A stretch of 64,000 bases of DNA from Achromobacter anxifer. GTDB lineage: Bacteria > Pseudomonadota > Gammaproteobacteria > Burkholderiales > Burkholderiaceae_B. Made by a program: the position numbers and the translations under genes. Location of the stretch: the NCBI RefSeq assembly GCF_903652925.1, contig NZ_CAHLAR010000011.1, positions 62,001 to 126,000 on the forward strand. The letters run 5' to 3'. This document shows, one piece after another, positions 33,729 through 41,901 of the stretch. Numbering within the stretch: position 1 is the first letter of the stretch; each line of letters begins with the position of its first letter. The notes beneath the pieces are model-generated. The model saw only the letters and a program-made list of their open reading frames with translations, was not told the DNA's origin and did no database searches.

Positions 33729-34493
33729 CTAGTGAATGTGGAAGCCGCCGTTGACGTCGACCACGATGCCGGTTGAATAGGAGGACAGGTCCGAGGCCAG
33801 GAAGAGTATGGCCTGGGCGACTTCGGCGGGCGAGCCGAAGCGCTGAAGCGGAATGCCCTGTTTGAGTTCTTGTTCCCAATTTTCGCCGAATTTCCCCAGC
33901 GTCATGTCCGTTTCGATGATGCCCGGGGCGACGCAATTGGCGCGCACCCCGCGAGGCCCCAGTTCCCGGGCCAGCGCCTTGGTGAAACTGACGACGCCGC
34001 CCTTGGAGGCCGCGTAGTGCGAACCGCCCAGCAGGCCGCCGCCGCGCAGGGCCGCGGTGGAGCCCAGGTTGACGATGGCGGGGCGCTTCGGGCTTTGCAG
34101 CAATTCGGGCAACGCCGCGTGCGTGACGTTGTAGGTGCCGGTCAGGTTCACTTCGACCATGCGCCGGAACTCGTCCTCGGGCAGGTCCCAGATGCGGGTG
34201 GCCGCGACGATGCCGGCGTTGTTGACCAGCACGTCGATGCCGCCGAGCGCTTCCTTCGCCCGCGCCACTGCCGCCTCGCAGGAGGCGGCGCGCGACACGT
34301 CGCAATGCAGGTCGACCCGGCCCGCGGCCAGCGCCGCGCCGGCCCCCTCTGGATAAGCCTGGTCCAGCACGGCCACCGTGGCGCCTTGCGCGATGAAGAG
34401 GTCGACGATGGCGGCGCCTATGCCGCGGGGGTTGGCGCCCCCCGTGACAATGGCGCGCTTGCCGGCCAGCAGTCCAAGCGCGCCGCCCATCAC
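33729..34493 (-). CDS. Short-chain dehydrogenase/reductase
   Basis: A 254-residue classical SDR. The cofactor motif TGGANPRGIG begins near residue 17, NNAG is near 89, and the catalytic Ser (LGSTAAL), Tyr and Lys (HYAASKGG) are all present. It should oxidise or reduce a hydroxyl/keto group with NAD(P). The start overlaps the stop of the binding-protein gene by 4 bases, indicating translational coupling. The substrate is presumably what the transporter imports. Confidence 0.88.
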   Translation of the reverse strand: MMGGALGLLAGKRAIVTGGANPRGIGAAIVDLFIAQGATVAVLDQAYPEGAGAALAAGRVDLHCDVSRAASCEAAVARAKEALGGIDVLVNNAGIVAATRIWDLPEDEFRRMVEVNLTGTYNVTHAALPELLQSPKRPAIVNLGSTAALRGGGLLGGSHYAASKGGVVSFTKALARELGPRGVRANCVAPGIIETDMTLGKFGENWEQELKQGIPLQRFGSPAEVAQAILFLASDLSSYSTGIVVDVNGGFHIH

Positions 34494-35701
34494 GACTTCA
34501 CCAGCGGGCAGCCGCCATCCTTCAGCGGACGGAAGGCCTGTTCGGCGGGAATCTTGCGGACCAGGTTGTAGTAGTCCCAGTCGCGTTTGGATTCCGAGGG
34601 CTTCTTGACCTGGAACAGATAGAGGTCGCGCATGACGCGGCCATCTTCGCGGATGCGGCCGTTCTCGGTCATGAAGTCATTGATGGGCGTTTCATGCATC
34701 TTCTTCAGCACCGGCTCGGAAGCGTCGGTGCCAGCCGCCTTGACGGCGTTCAGGTAGTGCATGGTGGCGCTGTAGTTGCTGGCCTGGACCATGGACGGCA
34801 TGCGGCCGGTGCGCTTGAAGTAGCGTTCGGACCATTGCCGCGCCTTGTCGTCCTGGTCCCAGTAGAAGGGTTCCACCAGGTTCAGGCCCTGCGCGTATTC
34901 CAGCCCCACGCTGCGCACGTCCACGATGCTCATGAACAGGGCGGCCACGCGTTGCTTGCTGCCCATGATGCCGAATTCGAAGGCCTGCTTGATGCTGTTG
35001 ATGGTGTCGCCGCTGCCGTTGGCCAAACCGATCACCTGGGCCTTGGAGGCCTGCGCCTGCAGCAGGTACGAGGAGAAGTCGGCGCTGGCGATGGGATGGC
35101 GCACGCTGCCGACCACCTGTCCGCCCTTGGCCTTGACGACCGCCATGGCGTCGCGTTCGAGCGAATGGCCGAAGGCGTAGTCGGAGGTGATGAAGTACCA
35201 GCTCTTGCCGCCGTCTTCCGTGACGCCGCTGGCCACGCCGGTGGCGTAGGCGTAGGTGTCGTAGGTCCAGTGCATGCCGTTGGGCGAGCAGGCCTTGCCG
35301 GTCAGGTCGGCCGAGCCGGCGCTGGTGAAGATCACCACGCGCTTCATCTGGCGGGTCAGGTCCTGCACCGCCAGCGCGATGGCGGAGTTGGGCACGTCCA
35401 GGATCAGGTCCACCTTGTCGTTCTCGTACCAGCGGCGCGCGGTCGCCACGCCGATGTCGACCTTGTTCTGGTGGTCGGCCGAGATCACCTCGATGGGCTT
35501 GCCGAGCACGGTGCCGCCGAAATCCTCGACAGCCATCTTCACGGCTTCCACGCCGAACTTGCCGGACAGGTCGGCCATCATGCCGGACTGGTCGCCCAGC
35601 ACGCCGATCTTCACGACGTCGTCCGACACTTGCGCCTGCGCGGACACGGACAGGGCGCCGAGCACGCAGGCGGCCAGGCTGTTCTTCAAACGGGTCTTCA
35701 T
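34490..35701 (-). CDS. Branched-chain-amino-acid-type ABC transporter substrate-binding protein
   Basis: A 403-residue periplasmic protein with a Sec signal peptide (cleavage after AQA, about residue 24) and the type I periplasmic-binding fold of the LivK/AmiC group: VVKIGVLGDQSGMMADLSG at the start and YAFGHSLERDAMAVVKAKGGQVVG in the second lobe. It has two Cys in the mature part. It supplies substrate to the LivGFHM-like components encoded divergently from 37134. Ligand unknown; such proteins often bind aromatic or other carboxylates. Confidence 0.9.
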   Translation of the reverse strand: MKTRLKNSLAACVLGALSVSAQAQVSDDVVKIGVLGDQSGMMADLSGKFGVEAVKMAVEDFGGTVLGKPIEVISADHQNKVDIGVATARRWYENDKVDLILDVPNSAIALAVQDLTRQMKRVVIFTSAGSADLTGKACSPNGMHWTYDTYAYATGVASGVTEDGGKSWYFITSDYAFGHSLERDAMAVVKAKGGQVVGSVRHPIASADFSSYLLQAQASKAQVIGLANGSGDTINSIKQAFEFGIMGSKQRVAALFMSIVDVRSVGLEYAQGLNLVEPFYWDQDDKARQWSERYFKRTGRMPSMVQASNYSATMHYLNAVKAAGTDASEPVLKKMHETPINDFMTENGRIREDGRVMRDLYLFQVKKPSESKRDWDYYNLVRKIPAEQAFRPLKDGGCPLVKS

Positions 35702-35768
35702 GGGTATGTCTCCTCGGGGGCAGATTGCTTGCGCGCCGTCCTGTGCCGGGCGGTCGCGCGGATTCGGC

Positions 35769-36167
35769 TTATTCCAGCGTCTGGCCGGCGTAGGCGTCGA
35801 TGAACATATTGGGTTTCAGGAAAAAGCTGAGCACCAGGGCGCCGTTGGGTGCGCGCGCCACGTGCCGGTTGCCGCGCGGACGCCACACGTAGTCGCCGGC
35901 GCAGACCTCGCCCTCGGCATCGACGATCGAGCCCTCCAGCACGAAGGTCTGCTCGACCTCCACGTGTTCATGCAAGGGCAGCTCGGTGCCGGGCTGCCAG
36001 CGGAACAGGGCGGTGAGCAGCCCGGTGTCCTTGTCCTGCATCAGTACCTTCATGTCTATGCCTTCCACTTGCGTGGGCTTCCAGGGCAGTTCGGCAACCT
36101 TGAGGAAGCGCGAAGCCAGGGGCGGCAAGGCGTTGGCTGCGGGGCAGCCGGGAGTTTCCAGGGCCAT
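35769..36167 (-). CDS. Cupin-domain protein (ChrR/dioxygenase-like)
   Basis: A 132-residue single cupin. Metal-binding motif 1 is visible as PLHEHVEVEQTFVLEG and motif 2 as GDYVWRPRGNRHVARAPNG, giving the His/His/Glu/His set. It resembles the cupin of ChrR anti-sigma factors and of 2,4'-dihydroxyacetophenone dioxygenase. It is either a metal-dependent ring or ketone-cleaving enzyme or an isomerase of the module. First gene of the minus-strand operon; AGGAGAC precedes the ATG at 36167. Confidence 0.85.
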   Translation of the reverse strand: MALETPGCPAANALPPLASRFLKVAELPWKPTQVEGIDMKVLMQDKDTGLLTALFRWQPGTELPLHEHVEVEQTFVLEGSIVDAEGEVCAGDYVWRPRGNRHVARAPNGALVLSFFLKPNMFIDAYAGQTLE

Positions 36168-36185
36168 GATGTCTCCTACCAGAAC

Positions 36186-36204
36186 TCTTTATGAGAGATA
36201 AAGA
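36186..36204. promoter_or_regulatory. 19-bp palindrome in the divergent transporter-module promoter
   Basis: TCTTTAT-GAGAG-ATAAAGA is a perfect 7+5+7 inverted repeat located 19-37 bases upstream of the cupin start, in an A/T-rich divergent region of 174 bases. The size and position suit an operator, most simply for the IclR-type regulator in the cluster. Ownership is inference. Confidence 0.5.
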
Positions 36205-36341
36205 AAAAATCTTGTTATTGAGTGTTTAAAAATAGTCGCGTATATTGAGATTTATGTCAATCATGTTTTCGCCGGACGGAAGCATGCAGCGACGCAGGCC
36301 GGACCAAGAAATCCGGCGCATATAAAACCAAGGAGACAAGC

Positions 36342-37121
36342 TTGAAACACGACTATCTGGACCGCACGTTCGGTCTGGCGGGGCGCGTCGCGCTGGTGAC
36401 TGGCGCCGCAAGGGGGTTGGGCTATGCCATCGCGCGGGCATTGGGCCAGGCGGGCGCCCAGGTGGTAATCAATGACCTGTCCGGCGAGGCCTGCAGCGCC
36501 GCCTGCGAAAAGCTGGCGGCGGAGGGCATCAAGGCCCACGGCGCGCCTTTCGACGTCGCGGATGAGCAGGCGGTGGCCGCTGCCGTGGCACAGCTGGAAA
36601 GCGCCGGCTTGGCGATCGACGTGCTGGTCAGCAATGCCGGCAACCAGAACCGCAAGCCGGTGGTGGAGATGAGTTCCGCCGAATGGCAGGCCTTGCAGAA
36701 CGTGCACGTCAATGGCGCCTTCCATTGCGCGCGCGCCGTATTGCCCGGCATGGGCAAGCGCGGCTTCGGCCGCATCGTGCTGATGTCGTCCGTGGCGGGG
36801 CAGGCGACCATGCCCAACATCGCCGCCTATGCCACCGCCAAGGGCGCGATCGCCGCCTTCGCCCGCGCGCTGGCGGTGGAATACGGCGCCAGCGGCATCA
36901 CCTGCAACGCGCTTGCGCCCGGCTTCGTGCGCACCGATTTCACGCAGGGGCTGCAGGACAATCCGCAATTCCAGTCCTTCCTGGCCTCGGCGGTGCCGGC
37001 GGGCCGCTGGGCCGCGCCGGAAGACATCGCTCCGGCGGTGGTCTACCTGGCTTCGGCGGCCGCCTCCTTCGTCAACGGAAACGTCCTGGCGATCGACGGC
37101 GGCCTGCTGGCCCGCATGTAG
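36342..37121 (+). CDS. Short-chain dehydrogenase/reductase (gluconate 5-dehydrogenase-like)
   Basis: A 259-residue SDR with cofactor motif TGAARGLG near residue 19, NAGN near 92, catalytic Ser in LMSSVAGQ, and YATAKGA (Tyr/Lys) near 160. It most resembles IdnO-type dehydrogenases. It starts at TTG 36342 with AAGGAGA six bases upstream. First gene of the plus-strand operon with the transporter genes. A second, different SDR lies in the divergent operon, so the pathway probably has two oxidation/reduction steps. Confidence 0.88.
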   Translation: MKHDYLDRTFGLAGRVALVTGAARGLGYAIARALGQAGAQVVINDLSGEACSAACEKLAAEGIKAHGAPFDVADEQAVAAAVAQLESAGLAIDVLVSNAGNQNRKPVVEMSSAEWQALQNVHVNGAFHCARAVLPGMGKRGFGRIVLMSSVAGQATMPNIAAYATAKGAIAAFARALAVEYGASGITCNALAPGFVRTDFTQGLQDNPQFQSFLASAVPAGRWAAPEDIAPAVVYLASAAASFVNGNVLAIDGGLLARM

Positions 37122-37133
37122 GAGAGCGCTGCC

Positions 37134-37895
37134 ATGAGCACCCAAGCGGTCCTGTCCGCGCAGGGGTTGATCAAGCGGTTCGGCGGCTTCAACGCCGTCG
37201 ACGGCGTGTCCCTGTCCTTGCGCGAAGGCTCCATCCACGCCTTGATCGGCCCCAACGGCGCAGGCAAAACGACCTGCTTCAACCTGCTGACCAAGTTCCT
37301 CACGCCCGATGCGGGCGTCATCCACTATCGCGGCCGCGACATCACTTCACTGGCGCCCGAGCAGATCGCGCGGCTGGGCATCGTCCGCTCGTTCCAGATA
37401 TCCGCCGTGTTCCTGGGCCTGACGGTGCTGCAGAACATGCGCGTGGCGCTGATGCGCCAGCACGGCGACGGCTGGCGCTTCTGGCGCAGCCGCAGCAGCG
37501 TCGACCGCCTGAACGGGCGCGCCATGGAGCTGCTGGACGCGGTCGGCCTGACCGGACTGGCGGATACCACGGCCGCGCTGCTGCCCTACGGCCGCAAGCG
37601 CGCGCTGGAAATCGCGATGACCCTGGCGCTGGAGCCGGAAATCATGCTGCTGGACGAACCCATGGCCGGACTGGGACAGGAAGACGTGACCCGCATCGCC
37701 GCGCTGATCCGGCGCGCGTCGGCCAACCGCAGCATCCTGATGGTCGAGCACAACCTGTCGGTGGTGGCGGACCTGTCCGACACCATCACGGTGCTGGCGC
37801 GCGGCGCGGTGCTGGCCCAGGGCGACTATGCCACCGTGTCGAGCGACGAGCGCGTGATCACGGCATACATGGGCTCGGACGAGGAGGCGCACTGA
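37134..37895 (+). CDS. ABC transporter ATP-binding protein, LivG type
   Basis: A 253-residue ATPase of the branched-chain amino acid transporter type. Walker A is GPNGAGKTT, the Q-loop region is IVRSFQISAVF, and Walker B is IMLLDEPMAGLG; the signature motif is degenerate (LLPYGRKRALEIAM), as in many LivG proteins. Pairs with the LivF-type ATPase one base downstream. Confidence 0.92.
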   Translation: MSTQAVLSAQGLIKRFGGFNAVDGVSLSLREGSIHALIGPNGAGKTTCFNLLTKFLTPDAGVIHYRGRDITSLAPEQIARLGIVRSFQISAVFLGLTVLQNMRVALMRQHGDGWRFWRSRSSVDRLNGRAMELLDAVGLTGLADTTAALLPYGRKRALEIAMTLALEPEIMLLDEPMAGLGQEDVTRIAALIRRASANRSILMVEHNLSVVADLSDTITVLARGAVLAQGDYATVSSDERVITAYMGSDEEAH

Positions 37896-37896
37896 G

Positions 37897-38589
37897 ATGC
37901 TGGCTATCAAGGACCTCAACGCCTGGTATGGCGAATCCCACGTGCTGCACGGCGTGGACCTGGAAGTGCAGCGTGGCGAGCTCGTCACCATCCTGGGCCG
38001 CAACGGCGCCGGCAAGACCACGACGCTGCGCGCCATCATGGGCATCCTGGACAAGCGCCGCGGCTCCATCCGCCTCAACGGCCAGGAGACGGTGGGCATG
38101 GCGCCGCACCGCATTCCCCGGCTGGGCGTGGTGTATTGCCCGGAAGAGCGGGCCGTGTTCCGCAGTCTGAACGTGACCGAGAACCTGCTGCTGCCGCCGC
38201 GCCTGGCCGATGGCGGCATGTCGCTGGAAGAGATCTACACGCTGTTTCCCAACCTGCGCGAACGCAGCGACAGCTCCGGCGGGAACCTGTCGGGCGGCGA
38301 ACAGCAGATGCTGGCGATCGCGCGCATCCTGCGCACCGGCGCCCAGCTTATCCTGCTGGACGAGCCCACCGAAGGCCTCGCGCCGGTCATCGTGCAGCAG
38401 ATCGGGCAGGCCATCCGCACCTTGAAGGAGCGGGGCTTCACCATCGTGCTGGTCGAGCAGAACTTCCGTTTCGCGACCAAGGTGGCGGACCGCCACTACG
38501 TCATGGAGCACGGCTGCGTGGTCGACCAGCTGTCGGCGGAAGAAGCGCGCAACGATCCGGAGCGGATCAAGCGCCGCCTGGGCGTCTGA
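37897..38589 (+). CDS. ABC transporter ATP-binding protein, LivF type
   Basis: A 230-residue ATPase. Walker A GRNGAGKTT, signature LSGGEQQMLAIARIL, and Walker B LILLDEPTEGLAP are canonical for LivF. Acts with the LivG-type subunit to energise the fused permease. Operon spacing is 1 base upstream and 13 bases downstream. Confidence 0.93.
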   Translation: MLAIKDLNAWYGESHVLHGVDLEVQRGELVTILGRNGAGKTTTLRAIMGILDKRRGSIRLNGQETVGMAPHRIPRLGVVYCPEERAVFRSLNVTENLLLPPRLADGGMSLEEIYTLFPNLRERSDSSGGNLSGGEQQMLAIARILRTGAQLILLDEPTEGLAPVIVQQIGQAIRTLKERGFTIVLVEQNFRFATKVADRHYVMEHGCVVDQLSAEEARNDPERIKRRLGV

Positions 38590-38602
38590 GGGGAGAATCC
38601 AC

Positions 38603-40480
38603 GTGTTCGAAATTTTCGGCGTGCCGTCCACGGCACTATTCGGTCAGCTCCTGCTCGGCCTGATCAACGGCTCGTTCTACGCCTTGCTGTCGATCGGCCT
38701 GGCGGTGATCTTCGGCCTGTTGAACATCATCAACTTCGCCCATGGCGCGCAGTACACGGCGGGCGCGTTCCTGGCCTGGATGCTGCTGAACTACCTGGGC
38801 GTGAACTACTGGGCCGCGCTGGTGCTGGTGCCGCTCATCATGGCCGTGTTCGCCATCGTGGTCGAGCGCCTGCTGATCTCGCGCACCTACCGCATGGATC
38901 ACCTGTACGGCCTGCTGCTGACCTTCGGCATCGCGCTGCTGATCGAAGGCGGGCTGCGGCAGGCCTACGGCGTGTCGGGGCTGCCCTACACGATACCCAA
39001 GGCGCTGACCGGCGGCATCAACCTGGGCTTCATGTTCCTGCCCTGGTACCGCGGCTGGGCCGTGGCGGTGTCTCTGGTGCTGTGCCTGGCGGTCTGGGTG
39101 CTGATCGAGAAGACCCGCGTGGGCGCGATGTTGCGCGCCGCCACCGAGAATCCCACGGTGGTGCGCTCCTTCGGCATCAACGTGCCGCTGCTGATCACGC
39201 TGACCTATGCGCTGGGCGTGGCATTGGCGTCGGTGGCGGGCGTGATCGCAGCGCCCATCTACCAGGTCAGCCCGATGATGGGTTCCAACCTGGTGGTGAT
39301 CGTGTTCGCGGTGGTGGTTATCGGCGGCATGGGCTCGATCATGGGCGCCATCGTCAGCGGCTTCGGGCTGGGCATCATCGAAGGCCTGACCAAGGTGTTC
39401 TATCCCGAGGCCGCCAACCTGGCGATCTTCATCATCATGGTGCTGGTGCTGCTTTGCAAGCCGGCCGGCCTGTTCGGCAAGCCCCTGCAGGTGCAGAACG
39501 TGCTGGCGGCCGAGGCGACCCGCGAGCCGGTGCAGCTGAGCCGCGGCGGCATGCGCATCGCGATGGCGGCGCTGGCCGTGGCGGCGCTGGTCGCGCCCTG
39601 GTTCATCTACCCGACCTTCCTGATGAAGGTGCTGTGCTTCGCGCTGTTCGCGGCGGCGTTCAACCTGCTGGTCGGCTACGTGGGCCTGCTGTCCTTCGGC
39701 CACGCCGCGTTCTTCGGCGCGGCCGCCTATGCGACCGGCATCGTGATGAAACTGTTGAGCGCCACGCCCGAGCTCGGCCTCTTGGCCGGGGTGCTGACCG
39801 GCGGCTTGCTGGGCCTGGCCTTCGGCGCCATCGCCATCCGGCGCCAGGGAATCTACTTCGCGATGATCACGCTGGCGCTGTCGCAGCTGGTCTACTTCAT
39901 CGCGGTCCAGGCTGGCTTCACCGGCGGCGAGGACGGCCTGCAGAGCGTGCCGCGCGGCAAGCTGTTCGGCGTCTTCGACCTGGAGGGCGTGATGCCGATG
40001 TACTACTTCACGCTGCTGGTGTTCGCGCTGGGCTATGCCTTCGTGCTGCGCGTGCTGAATTCGCCCTTCGGCGAAGTGATTCGCTCGGTGCGCGACAACG
40101 AGCAGCGGGCTCGCTCGCTGGGGTATTCCACCTCGCGCTACAAGCTGATGGCCTTCACGCTGTCGGCCTCGGTGGCGGGGCTGGCCGGCGGCCTGAAGGT
40201 GCTGGTGTTCGGCGTGGCCTCGCTGACGGACGTGCACTGGCACGCCAACGGCGAAGTGGTGCTGATGGCGCTGCTGGGCGGCATCGGCACCGTGTTCGGT
40301 CCGCTGGCGGGCGCCTTCACCTTCGTGTCGCTGCAGAACTACCTGGCGCCGCTGGGGTCGTGGGTGCTCATCGTCCAGGGCGCGATCTTCGTGCTTTGCG
40401 TGCTTCTGTTCCGTGACGGCATCATGGGGCTGGTCTCGCGGGCCTGGCTGGCGCTCACCCGCTCGAAAAAGGAATCCTGA
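38603..40480 (+). CDS. Fused LivH-LivM-type ABC permease
   Basis: A 625-residue membrane protein in which a LivH-like half (about 1-290, LLGLINGSFYALLSIGLAVIFGLLNIINFAHGAQ) is joined to a LivM-like half (about 305-610, FNLLVGYVGLLSFGHAAFFGAAAYATG). Each half has about eight membrane helices. In most systems these are separate genes; here one chain forms the whole pore. Start is GTG 38603 and the stop overlaps the next start (TGATG). Imports the ligand of the binding protein encoded at 34490. Confidence 0.92.
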   Translation: MFEIFGVPSTALFGQLLLGLINGSFYALLSIGLAVIFGLLNIINFAHGAQYTAGAFLAWMLLNYLGVNYWAALVLVPLIMAVFAIVVERLLISRTYRMDHLYGLLLTFGIALLIEGGLRQAYGVSGLPYTIPKALTGGINLGFMFLPWYRGWAVAVSLVLCLAVWVLIEKTRVGAMLRAATENPTVVRSFGINVPLLITLTYALGVALASVAGVIAAPIYQVSPMMGSNLVVIVFAVVVIGGMGSIMGAIVSGFGLGIIEGLTKVFYPEAANLAIFIIMVLVLLCKPAGLFGKPLQVQNVLAAEATREPVQLSRGGMRIAMAALAVAALVAPWFIYPTFLMKVLCFALFAAAFNLLVGYVGLLSFGHAAFFGAAAYATGIVMKLLSATPELGLLAGVLTGGLLGLAFGAIAIRRQGIYFAMITLALSQLVYFIAVQAGFTGGEDGLQSVPRGKLFGVFDLEGVMPMYYFTLLVFALGYAFVLRVLNSPFGEVIRSVRDNEQRARSLGYSTSRYKLMAFTLSASVAGLAGGLKVLVFGVASLTDVHWHANGEVVLMALLGGIGTVFGPLAGAFTFVSLQNYLAPLGSWVLIVQGAIFVLCVLLFRDGIMGLVSRAWLALTRSKKES

Positions 40481-40782
40481 TGTTCTTGCATGTCGTAATG
40501 CTGCAACTGTCCGACGCCGCCGACGCGCGGTTCCATGATCGCGTCCAGGGCTATTGCCAGCGGATCCTGGCCGAATGCGAAGGGGTGGCGGGCTATGCCT
40601 TCCGGCCCAACGTGGCCAGCCGTTCGGATGGCCTGACCCATGCCGTGGTGGCGGCGTTCGCGGACGGCCCGGCGCATGACCGCTACCAGGTCTCTGCCGC
40701 GCACCAGGAAATGAAGGCCTACATGGCAGGCTTCATCGAGCGCCTGGTGGTGTACGACGGGGAAATTCCTACTTTCAGCTGA
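40480..40782 (+). CDS. Dabb-family (stress-responsive alpha/beta barrel) protein
   Basis: A 100-residue dimeric ferredoxin-like protein of the Dabb family. It has the typical start FLHVVMLQLSDAADARF and a closing motif HDRYQVSAAHQEMKAYMAGFIERLVVYD. Relatives range from plant stress proteins to polyketide and aromatic-cyclising enzymes. Translationally coupled to the permease gene, so it belongs to the same module; its reaction is unknown. Confidence 0.85.
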   Translation: MFLHVVMLQLSDAADARFHDRVQGYCQRILAECEGVAGYAFRPNVASRSDGLTHAVVAAFADGPAHDRYQVSAAHQEMKAYMAGFIERLVVYDGEIPTFS

Positions 40783-40960
40783 ATGCTCGGGGTCGCGCCG
40801 CGCTCTCCGGAAAGGGATAAACTCGCGGATGACTTTTCATCGTCCGGCCCGCCTCCAGGAGAGGCGGCCTCGCTGCCTTTCCGGGTGGCGGGAGCCTCGC
40901 AGGGCTGGCTGTTTTCTTGTGCCGGATTCCGGCCACGCATTCTTCATAGGTCGATTGAAC

Positions 40961-41656
40961 ATGGACTACGTATTGCCTCCTCAGCCGCCCGTGGCGGTTC
41001 CCGTTGCCGGCAGCGCCGCGCTGTTCCCGGTGCGCCGCGTGTATTGCGTCGGCCGCAACTACGCCGAACACGCCAAGGAAATGGGCTTCACCGGCCGCGA
41101 GGATCCGTTCTTCTTCTGCAAGCCCGCCGATGCGGTGCTGAGCGTGGCCGACGGCGAAACCGGCAAGATGCCGTATCCGCCCAAGACCTCCAATCTGCAC
41201 TATGAAATGGAACTGGTGGTGGTGCTGGGCAAGGGCGGCCGCGACATTCCGGTCGAACAGGCCAACGATTGCGTGTGGGGTTACGCGCTGGGCCTGGACA
41301 TGACCCGCCGCGACCTGCAAGGCGAAATGAAGAAGCAGGGCCGTCCCTGGGAAATCGGCAAGGCCTTCGACCTGTCCGCGCCGCTGGGTCCGATCCACCC
41401 GCGCAGCGTCGTCGGCACCCTGGAAAAGGGCGCCATCTGGCTGGACGTTAACGGCCAGCGCAAGCAGTCCAGCGACATCTCGCAGATGCTGTGGAACGTG
41501 CCGGAAAGCATCTCCTACCTGTCCGGCCTGTTCGAGCTGCAACCCGGCGACATCATCTTCACCGGCACGCCTGAGGGCGTGGGCGCCGTGCTGCAAGGCG
41601 ACGTGATCACCGGCGGCGTCGAAGGCCTGGGCGAACTGCGCGTCCAGATCGTTTAA
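40961..41656 (+). CDS. Fumarylacetoacetate hydrolase (FAH)-family protein, fumarylpyruvate hydrolase-like
   Basis: A 231-residue FAH-fold enzyme. Conserved elements include VYCVGRNYAEHAKEMG, the metal-binding FFCKPADAV and YEMELVVVLGKGG (Glu ligands), and IFTGTPEGVGAVL. Such enzymes cleave or decarboxylate acylpyruvates, releasing pyruvate or oxaloacetate in aromatic catabolism. The ATG at 40961 begins the conserved domain; the longer frame from 40829 is not supported. Separated from the transporter operon by 178 bases and likely independently transcribed. Confidence 0.88.
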   Translation: MDYVLPPQPPVAVPVAGSAALFPVRRVYCVGRNYAEHAKEMGFTGREDPFFFCKPADAVLSVADGETGKMPYPPKTSNLHYEMELVVVLGKGGRDIPVEQANDCVWGYALGLDMTRRDLQGEMKKQGRPWEIGKAFDLSAPLGPIHPRSVVGTLEKGAIWLDVNGQRKQSSDISQMLWNVPESISYLSGLFELQPGDIIFTGTPEGVGAVLQGDVITGGVEGLGELRVQIV

Positions 41657-41697
41657 AGTACGCACCGGTTTCATCCCACCACTTCAGGAGCGCCAGC

Positions 41698-41829
41698 ATG
41701 CGCAGCAAGATCGTGCTGACCGCCTTTGTCGTGTTCGGCTTCGTCCTCGCCGGTTGCAATACCGTCGCGGGCATGGGCAAGGACATGTCCAAGGCTGGCA
41801 ACGCCATCACCAACGCCGCCGACAAGTAA
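41698..41829 (+). CDS. Entericidin A/B-family small lipoprotein (second copy)
   Basis: A 43-residue prepeptide: basic start MRSKI, hydrophobic signal, lipobox VLAGC, then a mature peptide starting CNTVAGMGKDMS with lysine-spaced amphipathic character. It is the same length as, and clearly paralogous to, the peptide at 2733. CAGGAG lies upstream of the ATG at 41698. A strong bidirectional terminator follows at 41855. Confidence 0.8.
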   Translation: MRSKIVLTAFVVFGFVLAGCNTVAGMGKDMSKAGNAITNAADK

Positions 41830-41854
41830 TCGCAGTCGGCGCGGCGGTAAAAAA

Positions 41855-41884
41855 AAGCCCCTTGAGCAATCAAGGGGCTTTTTT
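41855..41884. terminator. Bidirectional terminator between entericidin and phoH genes
   Basis: An 11-bp perfect stem (41855-41865 with 41870-41880), loop GCAA, has T residues after it and an A run before it, so it can serve both convergent genes. Confidence 0.9.
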
Positions 41885-41901
41885 CATTACGGGACAAGGA
41901 G

